A stretch of 64,000 bases of DNA from an uncultured Streptomyces sp. (GTDB taxonomy: Bacteria; Actinomycetota; Actinomycetes; Streptomycetales; Streptomycetaceae): contig NZ_CANLBS010000003.1 of assembly GCF_947488945.1 (NCBI RefSeq), forward strand, positions 372,001 to 436,000. The letters are read 5' to 3'. Position numbers and translations under genes: made by a program. The notes under the pieces were generated by a model. It was given only the letters and a program-made list of their open reading frames with translations, was not told the DNA's origin and searched no databases. Of the stretch, positions 1 to 7,079 are shown one piece after another. Numbering within the stretch: the first letter of the stretch is position 1; the number at the start of each line of letters is the position of its first letter.

Positions 1-24
1 ATGGCGCACGGGGATGGCACGTAA

Positions 25-45
25 GTTGAGCGTCAGTGACTCATG
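25..45 (+). promoter_or_regulatory. Second, degenerate HAIR site upstream of dnaK
   Basis: GTTGAGC, seven bases, ACTCATG keeps the TTGAG and ACTCA cores at exactly the HAIR spacing but changes the outer bases. The Streptomyces dnaK promoter is known to carry more than one HspR inverted repeat, so this is probably an auxiliary, weaker site. A TTGACG at 50-55 could be a -35 element; no convincing -10 was seen. Confidence 0.6.
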
Positions 46-76
46 TCTGTTGACGCGGGAGCGGCAGTCGTGCATC

Positions 77-97
77 CTTGAGTCAGATCCACTCAAT
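77..97 (+). promoter_or_regulatory. HspR operator (HAIR) of the dnaK operon
   Basis: CTTGAGT, seven bases, ACTCAAT lies 22 bases before the dnaK start. This matches the HAIR consensus CTTGAGT-N7-ACTCAAG at 13 of 14 fixed bases. In Streptomyces, HspR with DnaK as co-repressor binds HAIR sites to repress the operon. The dnaK ribosome site AGGAGG is at 107-112. Confidence 0.93.
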
Positions 98-119
98 GTA
101 GGTAGCAGGAGGAATCGAA

Positions 120-1973
120 ATGGCACGTGCGGTCGGCATCGACCTGGGCACGACTAACTCCGTCGTCAGCGTTCTCGAAGGCGGCGAGCCCACCGTCATC
201 ACCAACGCCGAAGGCGCCAGGACCACGCCGTCCGTCGTCGCCTTCGCGAAGAACGGCGAGGTGCTCGTCGGCGAGGTGGCCAAGCGTCAGGCCGTCACCA
301 ACGTCGACAGGACCATCCGCTCCGTCAAGCGCCACATGGGCACGGACTGGAAGATCGACCTCGACGGCAAGAGCTTCAACCCGCAGCAGATGAGCGCCTT
401 CATCCTGCAGAAGCTGAAGCGCGACGCCGAGGCGTACCTGGGCGAGAAGGTGACCGACGCGGTCATCACCGTCCCGGCGTACTTCAACGACTCCGAGCGC
501 CAGGCGACGAAGGAGGCCGGCGAGATCGCGGGCCTCAACGTCCTGCGCATCGTCAACGAGCCGACCGCCGCCGCCCTCGCGTACGGCCTCGACAAGGACG
601 ACCAGACGATCCTCGTCTTCGACCTCGGTGGCGGCACCTTCGACGTGTCGCTCCTGGAGATCGGTGACGGCGTCGTCGAGGTGAAGGCCACCAACGGTGA
701 CAACCACCTCGGTGGTGACGACTGGGACCAGCGCGTCGTCGACCACCTGGTGAAGCAGTTCGCCAACGGCCACGGCGTGGACCTGTCCAAGGACAAGATG
801 GCTCTCCAGCGTCTCCGCGAGGCCGCGGAGAAGGCGAAGATCGAGCTGTCGTCCTCGACCGAGACCACGATCAACCTGCCGTACATCACGGCGTCGGCCG
901 AGGGCCCGCTGCACCTGGACGAGAAGCTCACGCGCTCGCAGTTCCAGCAGCTGACCGCCGACCTGCTGGACCGGTGCAAGAACCCGTTCCACAACGTCAT
1001 CAAGGACGCGGGCATCCAGCTCGCCGAGATCGACCACGTCGTCCTCGTCGGCGGTTCCACCCGCATGCCGGCCGTCGCCGAGCTCGTCAAGGAGCTGACC
1101 GGTGGCCAGGACGCCAACAAGGGCGTGAACCCGGACGAGGTCGTCGCGATCGGCGCCTCGCTCCAGGCCGGTGTCCTCAAGGGCGAGGTCAAGGACGTCC
1201 TGCTGCTCGACGTCACCCCGCTGTCCCTGGGCATCGAGACCAAGGGCGGCATCATGACGAAGCTCATCGAGCGGAACACGACGATCCCGACCAAGCGCTC
1301 GGAGATCTTCACCACCGCCGAGGACAACCAGCCCTCCGTGCAGATCCAGGTCTACCAGGGCGAGCGCGAGATCGCGGCGTACAACAAGAAGCTCGGGATG
1401 TTCGAGCTGACCGGTCTGCCGCCGGCCCCGCGCGGCGTGCCGCAGATCGAGGTCGCCTTCGACATCGACGCCAACGGCATCATGCACGTGGCCGCGAAGG
1501 ACCTCGGCACCGGCAAGGAGCAGAAGATGACCGTCACCGGTGGCTCCTCGCTGCCGAAGGACGAGGTCAACCGGATGCGCGAAGAGGCCGAGCAGTACGC
1601 CGACGAGGACCACCGTCGCCGTGAGGCCGCCGAGAGCCGCAACCAGGGCGAGCAGCTCGTCTACCAGACGGAGAAGTTCCTCAAGGACAACGAGGACAAG
1701 GTCCCCGCGGACGTCAAGACGGAGGTGGAGACCGCCGTCGGCGAGCTGAAGGAGAAGCTGAAGGGCGAGGACACCGCCGAGATCCGCACGGCCACCGAGA
1801 AGGTCGCCGCCGTCTCCCAGAAGCTGGGCCAGGCGATGTACGCCAACGCCCAGGCCGAGGGTGCGGAGGCCGGTCCGGGTGCTCCCGGCGCCGAGCAGGC
1901 CAAGGCCGACGACGACGTCGTCGACGCCGAGATCGTGGACGACGAGAAGGACACCAAGGGCGGTGCGGCGTGA
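120..1973 (+). CDS. dnaK: Molecular chaperone DnaK (Hsp70)
   Basis: Cytosolic ATP-dependent Hsp70 chaperone and, in Streptomyces, co-repressor of HspR. The 617-residue product is full length. The ATPase domain begins with GIDLGTTNS near residue 6 and has the phosphate loop [11 protein letters not shown] near 167. The interdomain linker DVLLLDV is near 360, followed by the substrate-binding domain and a disordered acidic tail ending [16 protein letters not shown]. The ATG start has AGGAGG seven bases upstream. It is first of four co-directional genes and its TGA overlaps the grpE GTG start. HAIR sites upstream imply HspR repression and heat induction. Confidence 0.99.
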   Translation: MARAVGIDLGTTNSVVSVLEGGEPTVITNAEGARTTPSVVAFAKNGEVLVGEVAKRQAVTNVDRTIRSVKRHMGTDWKIDLDGKSFNPQQMSAFILQKLKRDAEAYLGEKVTDAVITVPAYFNDSERQATKEAGEIAGLNVLRIVNEPTAAALAYGLDKDDQTILVFDLGGGTFDVSLLEIGDGVVEVKATNGDNHLGGDDWDQRVVDHLVKQFANGHGVDLSKDKMALQRLREAAEKAKIELSSSTETTINLPYITASAEGPLHLDEKLTRSQFQQLTADLLDRCKNPFHNVIKDAGIQLAEIDHVVLVGGSTRMPAVAELVKELTGGQDANKGVNPDEVVAIGASLQAGVLKGEVKDVLLLDVTPLSLGIETKGGIMTKLIERNTTIPTKRSEIFTTAEDNQPSVQIQVYQGEREIAAYNKKLGMFELTGLPPAPRGVPQIEVAFDIDANGIMHVAAKDLGTGKEQKMTVTGGSSLPKDEVNRMREEAEQYADEDHRRREAAESRNQGEQLVYQTEKFLKDNEDKVPADVKTEVETAVGELKEKLKGEDTAEIRTATEKVAAVSQKLGQAMYANAQAEGAEAGPGAPGAEQAKADDDVVDAEIVDDEKDTKGGAA

Positions 1974-2623
1974 CCGAGGAGACTCCGGGCTTCGAGGAGA
2001 AGCCTGACGTCCCCTCCGGCGCCACCCCCGAAGACGCCGAGCCGACGGCCGCCACCCCCTCCGAGGAGGAGGCGGCGGCCCCGGCCGGGGACGTTGACCA
2101 GACCGCCGGCCTGACCGCGCAGCTGGACCAGGTCCGTACCGCGCTCGCCGAGCGCACCGCGGATCTCCAGCGGCTGCAGGCCGAGTACCAGAACTACCGC
2201 CGGCGCGTCGAGCGGGACCGGGTCACGGTCAAGGAGATCGCCTCGGCGAACCTGCTGACCGAACTGCTGCCCGTGCTCGACGACATCGGCCGTGCCCGCG
2301 AGCACGAGGAACTGGTCGGCGGATTCAAGTCCGTCGGCGAGTCCCTGGAGAACGTGGTCACCAAGCTGGGTCTCCAGCAGTTCGGCAAGGAGGGCGAGCC
2401 CTTCGACCCGACGATCCACGAGGCACTGATGCACAGCTACGCACCGGACGTCACCGAGACGACCTGCGTGGCGATCCTGCAGCCGGGGTACCGCTTCGGC
2501 GAGCGCACCATCCGCCCCGCGCGGGTGGCCGTGGCGGAACCGCAGCCGGGCGCCACGCCCGCCGCGGCGAAGGAAGAGAAGAAGGCAGACGACGAGGAGA
2601 GCGGTGGCACCGAGGAGGTCTGA
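1970..2623 (+). CDS. grpE: Nucleotide exchange factor GrpE
   Basis: Exchange factor that releases ADP from DnaK. The 217-residue product has an acidic low-complexity N-terminus of about 45 residues (typical of actinobacterial GrpE), a long coiled-coil helix with the family core [11 protein letters not shown] near 70-80, and a C-terminal beta domain containing [17 protein letters not shown]. The GTG start overlaps the dnaK stop (GTGA), so translation is coupled. A strong hairpin separates it from dnaJ. Confidence 0.97.
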   Translation: MTEETPGFEEKPDVPSGATPEDAEPTAATPSEEEAAAPAGDVDQTAGLTAQLDQVRTALAERTADLQRLQAEYQNYRRRVERDRVTVKEIASANLLTELLPVLDDIGRAREHEELVGGFKSVGESLENVVTKLGLQQFGKEGEPFDPTIHEALMHSYAPDVTETTCVAILQPGYRFGERTIRPARVAVAEPQPGATPAAAKEEKKADDEESGGTEEV

Positions 2624-2656
2624 CGTCACGTCCGACCACCCCGCGGCACATCGCGC

Positions 2657-2692
2657 GGCCGGGCGGCCGGCTCCAGGGCCGGCCGCCCGGCC
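2657..2692 (+). other. Strong intra-operon hairpin between grpE and dnaJ
   Basis: A perfect 15-bp GC-only stem (2657-2671 with 2678-2692) with a six-base loop lies in the 93-bp grpE-dnaJ spacer, about 20 bases before the dnaJ ribosome site. There is no T-run. It could be an attenuator, an RNA-processing site, or a stabiliser of the dnaK-grpE message. Confidence 0.6.
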
Positions 2693-2716
2693 GACCGTCC
2701 GGAAGGAGGGACGCCG

Positions 2717-3907
2717 ATGAACACGAAGGACTTCGTCGAGAAGGACTACTACAAGGTCCTCGGCGTCCCCAAGGACGCCACCGACGCCGAGATCAAGAAG
2801 GCCTACCGGAAGCTCGCCCGCGAGTTCCACCCGGACGCCAACAAGGGCGATTCGAAGGCCGAGGAGCGCTTCAAGGAGATCTCCGAGGCGAACGACATCC
2901 TCGGTGACCCCAAGCGCCGCAAGGAGTACGACGAGGCGCGCGCCCTCTTCGGCAACGGCGGTTTCCGGCCGGGTCCGGGCGCCGGTGGCGGATTCCCCGG
3001 CGGCTTCGACCTCGGTGACCTCTTCGGAGGCGCCCAGGGCGGCGGCGCGGGCCAGGGCGGTGGCGGATTCGGCGGCGGAGGCGGTCTGGGCGACGTCTTC
3101 GGCGGCCTGTTCAACCGCGGCGGGTCCTCCACCCGCGTGCAGCCCCGGCGGGGCCAGGACATCGAGTCCGAGGTGACGCTGAGCTTCGGCGAGGCGGTCG
3201 ACGGGGCCACCGTCCCGCTCAGGATGTCGAGCCAGGCGCCCTGCAAGGCGTGCTCCGGCACCGGCGACAAGAACGGCACCCCGCGGGTCTGTCCGACCTG
3301 CGTGGGCACCGGACAGGTGTCGCGGGGCAGCGGCGGCGGCTTCTCGCTGACCGACCCCTGCGTGGACTGCAAGGGCCGGGGCCTCATCGCCCAGGACCCC
3401 TGCGACGTCTGCAAGGGCAGCGGACGGGCCAAGTCCGCCCGCACCATGCAGGTCCGGATCCCGGCGGGAGTCTCCGACGGCCAGCGGATCCGGCTGCGCG
3501 GCAAGGGCGGCCAGGGCGAGCGCGGCGGGCCGGCCGGCGACCTCTACGTCGTCGTCCACGTCGACGCGCACCCCGTCTTCGGCCGCAAGGGCGACAACCT
3601 CACCGTCACCGTGCCCGTCACCTTCCCGGAGGCGGCGCTCGGCGGCGAGGTGAAGGTGCCCACCCTCGGCGGTCCCGCGGTGACCCTGAAGATCCCCGCG
3701 GGCACCCCCAACGGGCGTACGATGCGCGCCCGCGGGAAGGGCGCCGTGCGCAAGGACGGCACGCGCGGGGACCTGCTGGTCACCGTGGAGGTGTCCGTCC
3801 CGGACGATCTGGCCCCCGAGGCGCGCGACGCCCTGGAGGCCTACCGCAAGGCGACCGCGGACCTGGACCCGCGGGCGGAGCTGTTCCAGGCAGCGAAGGG
3901 AGCTTGA
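2717..3907 (+). CDS. dnaJ: Chaperone DnaJ (type I Hsp40)
   Basis: DnaK co-chaperone that stimulates ATP hydrolysis and delivers substrates. The 396-residue protein has an N-terminal J domain with the invariant HPD (FHPDANKGD near residue 38). A long Gly/Phe-rich linker spans about 80-135. Four CxxCxGxG zinc repeats follow (CKACSGTG, CPTCVGTG, CVDCKGRG, CDVCKGSG, roughly 175-240), then the C-terminal client-binding domain. A strong AAGGAGG precedes the ATG. Third gene of the operon; hspR starts one base after its stop. Confidence 0.98.
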   Translation: MNTKDFVEKDYYKVLGVPKDATDAEIKKAYRKLAREFHPDANKGDSKAEERFKEISEANDILGDPKRRKEYDEARALFGNGGFRPGPGAGGGFPGGFDLGDLFGGAQGGGAGQGGGGFGGGGGLGDVFGGLFNRGGSSTRVQPRRGQDIESEVTLSFGEAVDGATVPLRMSSQAPCKACSGTGDKNGTPRVCPTCVGTGQVSRGSGGGFSLTDPCVDCKGRGLIAQDPCDVCKGSGRAKSARTMQVRIPAGVSDGQRIRLRGKGGQGERGGPAGDLYVVVHVDAHPVFGRKGDNLTVTVPVTFPEAALGGEVKVPTLGGPAVTLKIPAGTPNGRTMRARGKGAVRKDGTRGDLLVTVEVSVPDDLAPEARDALEAYRKATADLDPRAELFQAAKGA

Positions 3908-3908
3908 G

Positions 3909-4355
3909 ATGGACGGCCGGCGGCGTAATCCGTACGAGCTGACCGAGGAGACCCCGGTCTACGTGATCTCGGTCGCGGCCCAGCTCTCGGGTCTGCACCC
4001 GCAGACCCTGCGCCAGTACGACCGCCTCGGTCTGGTCTCCCCGGACCGCACGGCCGGGCGCGGTCGGCGCTACTCGGCCCGCGACATCGAACTGCTGCGC
4101 ACCGTGCAGCAGTTGTCGCAGGACGAGGGCATCAACCTGGCCGGCATCAAGCGCATCATCGAGCTGGAGAACCAGGTGGCCGCGCTCCAGCAGCGCGTCG
4201 TCGAGCTCTCGGCCGCGGTCGACGGCGCGGCGTCCGCGATGCGGCAGCGCGAGGCTCAGGTGCACGCCTCCTACCGGCGCGACCTCGTGCCGTACCAGGA
4301 CGTGCAGCAGGCCGGCGCGCTGGTCGTCTGGCGTCCGAAGCGCCCCAAGGACTGA
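3909..4355 (+). CDS. hspR: Heat-shock repressor HspR (MerR family)
   Basis: Repressor of the dnaK operon and clpB, acting with DnaK. The 148-residue protein has a MerR-type winged HTH (YVISVAAQLSGLHPQTLRQYDRLG, about 16-40; RRYSARDIELL after it), a coiled coil (IIELENQVAALQQRV) and a C-terminal hydrophobic stretch ALVVWRP that in HspR contributes to DnaK-dependent activity. It starts one base after the dnaJ stop and closes the operon before a strong terminator. HAIR sites at 77 and 6968 are its expected targets. Confidence 0.96.
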   Translation: MDGRRRNPYELTEETPVYVISVAAQLSGLHPQTLRQYDRLGLVSPDRTAGRGRRYSARDIELLRTVQQLSQDEGINLAGIKRIIELENQVAALQQRVVELSAAVDGAASAMRQREAQVHASYRRDLVPYQDVQQAGALVVWRPKRPKD

Positions 4356-4368
4356 ACCGGACCTCCGA

Positions 4369-4405
4369 GCGGGGCCCGTCACCGGTGACCGGTGGCGGGC
4401 CCCGC
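4369..4405. terminator. Bidirectional terminator between hspR and the LuxR-type gene
   Basis: A 17-bp stem (4369-4385 with 4389-4405, one G-T wobble) and a three-base loop lies between two convergent genes. It is GC-rich without a U-tract, as usual in Streptomyces. Confidence 0.8.
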
Positions 4406-4428
4406 CGTCGTGCGTGCGGCGGTCCGGT

Positions 4429-5409
4429 TCAGTTCTCGCGGTCGAGGATGCCCGAGCGGGCGATGAGGTAGCCGAGCTGGGCGCGGCTGGTGGAGCCGAG
4501 GGTCGCGTTGAGCTTGGCGATGTGGGCCCGGCAGGTGCGTACGTTCATCCCGAGGCGGCGGGCGATGGAGTCGTCCACGTGGCCTTCGACGAGGAGGTGC
4601 GCGATGGACCGCTGGATGGCGCTGATCCCGGCGGGGGTGGGCTCGTGCTGGACGTCCTCCAGCAGCGGGGTGGCGCGCTGCCAGAGCTGTTCGAAGACCC
4701 GGGCGAGGTAGGCGACGAGGCCGGGGTGGCGGAGTTCCAGCGCGACCTGCCGGTCGTCCTGGGCGGGGATGAAGGCGACCGTCCCGTCGAAGATGAGCAG
4801 CCGTTCCACCAGCTCCTCCAGGGTGCGGATCTCCACCCCTTCCGCCAGCCGCTCGGCGTAGGCGAAGGTGCCCTGGTGGTGGCGGACGGTGTGCTGGTAG
4901 AGCGTACGGATGCTGACGCCGCGGCGGTTGACGGCCTGGCCGCGCTCCAGTCCCTTGGAGAGGATGTGCTCGCTGCGGGTGCCGCCGGGCTGGACGGTGA
5001 GGACTTCCCTGCGGCACTCCGCGGTGGCCGCGTCGATCGCCGCGTTGATCCGGGTGCTGCCTTCCAGGACCGTGATGGCGTGGGTGGTCGGCGGGTCCAG
5101 GGCGCTGATGTCGAGGAACGGCTCGAAGGACTCGGCAAGTTCGAGGGAGTGGCGCCTTCTGTCCTGTATCTCCCGTTCTATGGGGTGGAGGCGTTGAGCG
5201 AGAGCCGCCGCGGCGGGAACCGGCCGCAGCCATGCGGCGTCGTCCGGATCCGGGTGCAGCAGGGCGAAATCGATCAGACAGGGGGCGGAATCGATTTCTT
5301 CACGGTTGACTCGTCCCGCGCGCAGCGCCGCCGCGTAGAGGCGCTGCCCTTCGGCGCACAGTTCGGTAATCCCATGAGGATGTGCCGTTTTTGTGTTTCT
5401 TGTGGTCAT
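4429..5409 (-). CDS. LuxR-type HTH regulator with a TrmB/PLD-like sensor region
   Basis: Probable transcriptional regulator of 326 residues. The C-terminus carries a LuxR-family HTH (VDDSIARRLGMNVRTCRAHIAKL, then LIARSGIL at the very end). The middle (about 80-250) resembles the phospholipase-D-like sensor region of TrmB-type regulators, but the match is weak and I see no catalytic HKD. An upstream ATG at 5430 would add seven residues. I prefer 5409, because a G-rich GGGGTGGAG precedes it and the upstream ATG lies inside a palindrome that looks like an operator. It is transcribed divergently from the GDITWD-repeat gene, its likely target. The ligand is unknown. Confidence 0.8.
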   Translation of the reverse strand: MTTRNTKTAHPHGITELCAEGQRLYAAALRAGRVNREEIDSAPCLIDFALLHPDPDDAAWLRPVPAAAALAQRLHPIEREIQDRRRHSLELAESFEPFLDISALDPPTTHAITVLEGSTRINAAIDAATAECRREVLTVQPGGTRSEHILSKGLERGQAVNRRGVSIRTLYQHTVRHHQGTFAYAERLAEGVEIRTLEELVERLLIFDGTVAFIPAQDDRQVALELRHPGLVAYLARVFEQLWQRATPLLEDVQHEPTPAGISAIQRSIAHLLVEGHVDDSIARRLGMNVRTCRAHIAKLNATLGSTSRAQLGYLIARSGILDREN

Positions 5410-5422
5410 ATCTCCACCCCCC

Positions 5423-5446
5423 ATGTTCATGAACCTGCAGGAACAT
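5423..5446. promoter_or_regulatory. Nested dyads in the divergent LuxR/GDITWD promoter
   Basis: Three symmetric elements nest here: GTTCATGAAC (5425-5434), CCTGCAGG (5434-5441) and the outer arms ATGTTC/GAACAT (5423-5428, 5441-5446). They lie just upstream of the preferred regulator start. This is a good candidate operator for the LuxR-type protein. Confidence 0.5.
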
Positions 5447-5486
5447 GATGCATCGGTCCTGTGGTGCCGGCGGGTCCGGGTGAGAC

Positions 5487-5512
5487 ATCGTCTTCATTGC
5501 GGGGAAGACGAT
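5487..5512 (+). promoter_or_regulatory. Inverted repeat upstream of the GDITWD gene
   Basis: Perfect 9-bp arms ATCGTCTTC (5487-5495) and GAAGACGAT (5504-5512) with an 8-base loop end 25 bases before the GDITWD gene start. They could be an operator or a 5'-leader hairpin just ahead of the weak ribosome site GAGGA at 5523. Confidence 0.5.
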
Positions 5513-5537
5513 CCCATCAAGTGAGGACGAAGCCGAA

Positions 5538-5957
5538 ATGTATAAGCGAATGCTTCGCTCGGTGCTTGCCACTGCCGCCGTGGGGGCCCTGGCCTACGGC
5601 GTGCTCGGCGGTGGCGACATCACCTGGGATTCGCCCGGGGCGGACTCCGGTGTAGCGGTGCGGATCGCGAAGCCGGGGGACATCACCTGGGACACCGTGC
5701 CCGTCGGCGTGAACGGCGACATCACCTGGGACACTGCGCCCGCCGGTGTCAACGGCGACATCACCTGGGACAGCGTCCGGGCCTCCGCCGACTCGGGCGA
5801 CATCACGTGGGACACCGTGCCCGCCGGTGTGAACCGCGACATCACCTGGGACACCGTGCCCGTCGGTGTCAACGGCGACATCACCTGGGACAGCGTCCCC
5901 GCGGCCGCCCCCGCCGGCCTCACGTGGGGTGTCGCTCCGACTGTCGCGAGCGTGTGA
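5538..5957 (+). CDS. Secreted GDITWD-repeat protein (unknown function; possible multi-core peptide precursor)
   Basis: I do not recognise a described family. The 139-residue protein begins with a basic residue cluster and hydrophobic stretch (residues 3-24, signal-peptide-like) ending in GGG at 24-26. Seven copies of [G/R]DITWD[S/T] follow, starting at residues 26, 47, 60, 73, 87, 100 and 113. The usual period is 13, with spacers such as VPVGVN. A degenerate GLTWG copy sits at 127-131. There is no Cys, and Trp occurs only in the repeats. The regularity suggests either a repetitive surface protein or a multi-core precursor with repeated W, D and T/S chemistry. The likely coupled downstream gene starts two bases after its stop. 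The LuxR-type regulator is divergent. Confidence 0.8.
   Translation: MYKRMLRSVLATAAVGALAYGVLGGGDITWDSPGADSGVAVRIAKPGDITWDTVPVGVNGDITWDTAPAGVNGDITWDSVRASADSGDITWDTVPAGVNRDITWDTVPVGVNGDITWDSVPAAAPAGLTWGVAPTVASV
5613..5891 (+). repeat. In-frame DNA repeat encoding seven GDITWD motifs
   Basis: Motif units start at 5613, 5676, 5715, 5754, 5796, 5835 and 5874. The near-identical core GGCGACATCACCTGGGA recurs at 39-42 bp spacing after the first, 63-bp step. All copies keep the reading frame, so this is a coding repeat and not a CRISPR array. Confidence 0.9.
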
Positions 5958-5958
5958 C

Positions 5959-6279
5959 ATGTCGGCCCCGCCGGACGACCGGATGTTCCGGCGTGAGATG
6001 GCCTCGGCCTACCGCTCGGGATGGCACTTCATCGATCTCCTCACGGCGCTCACGCGGCCGGGGGACTCGCTGATGGTCACCCTGCTCGGAGAGCCGATCG
6101 TCGTCACGCTGGAGGACGAGGACGACGTCCGCGCCTACCGCTGCCTCCGGCGGCCGCGGGGCGCCCCGCAGCCCGTCCGGTGCGCCGTGCGGTACGGAAT
6201 GATCTTCGTCAACCTCGACCGCCGCGACCACCAGCTGTTCGACCCGCAGACCATTTCGGCCACCCCCCGCAGCGCCTGA
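5959..6279 (+). CDS. Small Rieske-oxygenase-like protein lacking the [2Fe-2S] ligands
   Basis: A 106-residue protein starting two bases after the GDITWD gene stop, so probably co-translated. Segments GWHFIDLLTALTRPGDSLMV, LLGEPIVVTLEDEDDVRAY and RYGMIFVNLD resemble the N-terminal part of Rieske-type ring-hydroxylating oxygenases, in order. The position of the first CxH ligand pair reads RRPRGA. The second ligand motif (CxxH in CPYHGW) is missing altogether, as if deleted. It therefore cannot hold a canonical cluster. It may be a binding or scaffold protein for the repeat protein. A longer upstream ATG at 5866 would overlap the repeat gene and is less likely. Confidence 0.6.
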   Translation: MSAPPDDRMFRREMASAYRSGWHFIDLLTALTRPGDSLMVTLLGEPIVVTLEDEDDVRAYRCLRRPRGAPQPVRCAVRYGMIFVNLDRRDHQLFDPQTISATPRSA

Positions 6280-6323
6280 GCGATACCCCCGTCGTTCCAT
6301 ATCGCTCAAGCGCTATCCCCCAC

Positions 6324-6364
6324 ACAGCGGCGCCACCGTGACCTGAACACGGTGGCGCCGCTGT
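6324..6364. terminator. Bidirectional terminator after the GDITWD operon
   Basis: Perfect 17-bp stem (6324-6340 with 6348-6364) and a seven-base loop between convergent genes. Confidence 0.85.
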
Positions 6365-6392
6365 GCTGTCCGGGCGGGGCCGCCGGACGGGC

Positions 6393-6794
6393 TCAGCCCC
6401 GGCCCAGCGCCCGGTCGACGGCGATCTCGATGACCACCCGGTCCGGGTTCGGCCGCGGCGTGCGCGCGTAGCGCTCCTCGTAACGGCGCTCGGCGTCCCG
6501 GACCGTCTCCCGCTCGGTGCGGATCACCGCGCGCCCCTCCAGCGTCGCCCAGCGCGCCCGGTGCATCTGGCAGACCGCGACCCGCGCCCCGTCCGGTCCG
6601 GCCGCCCGTACGTGAGCGACCTTCCGGCTGTTCCCGCTGGTGATCACCCGCGCCAGCCGGGTGTCCGGGTCGTACGTGACTCCGACCGGCACGACGTGCG
6701 GGGTGCCGTCGGCGCGCAGCGTGGTCAGGGTGCACAGGTGGTACTCGCGCCAGAAGGCGAGGTACTCGGGCGGAAGGTCATGGAGGTCGGCCAT
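6393..6794 (-). CDS. PPOX-class flavin/F420-dependent oxidoreductase (split barrel)
   Basis: A 133-residue pyridoxamine-5'-phosphate-oxidase-like split barrel. MADLHDLPPEYLAFWREYHLCTLTTLRADGTPHVVPVGVTYD fits the start of actinobacterial F420-dependent PPOX proteins (the Rv1155-like group), with LATLR-type and GTPHVVPV strands and a later RVAVCQMHRARWATLEGRAVI strand pair. The substrate is unknown. I chose the ATG at 6794 over the upstream in-frame start because the family begins here. A TACGCT box six bases before it suggests a leaderless message. Confidence 0.8.
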   Translation of the reverse strand: MADLHDLPPEYLAFWREYHLCTLTTLRADGTPHVVPVGVTYDPDTRLARVITSGNSRKVAHVRAAGPDGARVAVCQMHRARWATLEGRAVIRTERETVRDAERRYEERYARTPRPNPDRVVIEIAVDRALGRG

Positions 6795-6967
6795 GACCGA
6801 AGCGTAGGCAGCCCTCCCGGGCCGGCGCCCGCCGGCCACCGCCGGGGCGCAGGTCAGCGGTGGCGGCGGGGCGGGTCGGGGCGTTGACTCGTAGAGGGCC
6901 GGGGCCGTGGGCCCGTCCGGGCCGGGAGAAGGACGTGCAGGGGTGCGCGCATACGTGCGCGAACCGG

Positions 6968-6988
6968 CTTGAGTGGAATAGACTCAAG
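6968..6988 (+). promoter_or_regulatory. HspR operator (perfect HAIR) of clpB
   Basis: CTTGAGT (6968-6974), GGAATAG, ACTCAAG (6982-6988) is a perfect HAIR consensus, 91 bases before the clpB start. It places clpB in the HspR regulon with the dnaK operon. Confidence 0.96.
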
Positions 6989-7079
6989 TTTGTGCACGTT
7001 GGTCGAATCATGGGCCGGGTGCAGCGCCTGGGACGGACAAGCACCTGGGACGGACGAACGCGAGGAGGAAGAAGCGCAC

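Noticed and set aside
93..1613. Long 506-residue open frame antisense to dnaK, and similar long antisense frames across the window
   Set aside because: They mirror real genes in high-GC DNA, have Arg/Ala/Leu-rich composition without domains, and the sense strand has clear families.
5613..5891. CRISPR-like regular repeat
   Set aside because: The repeats and spacers are all in one open frame, spacers are themselves similar, and no cas genes are present; it is a coding repeat.
6969..7079. Longer clpB start at the TTG within the HAIR operator
   Set aside because: It would put the operator inside the coding region and add a non-family N-terminus; the GTG at 7080 has a proper ribosome site.
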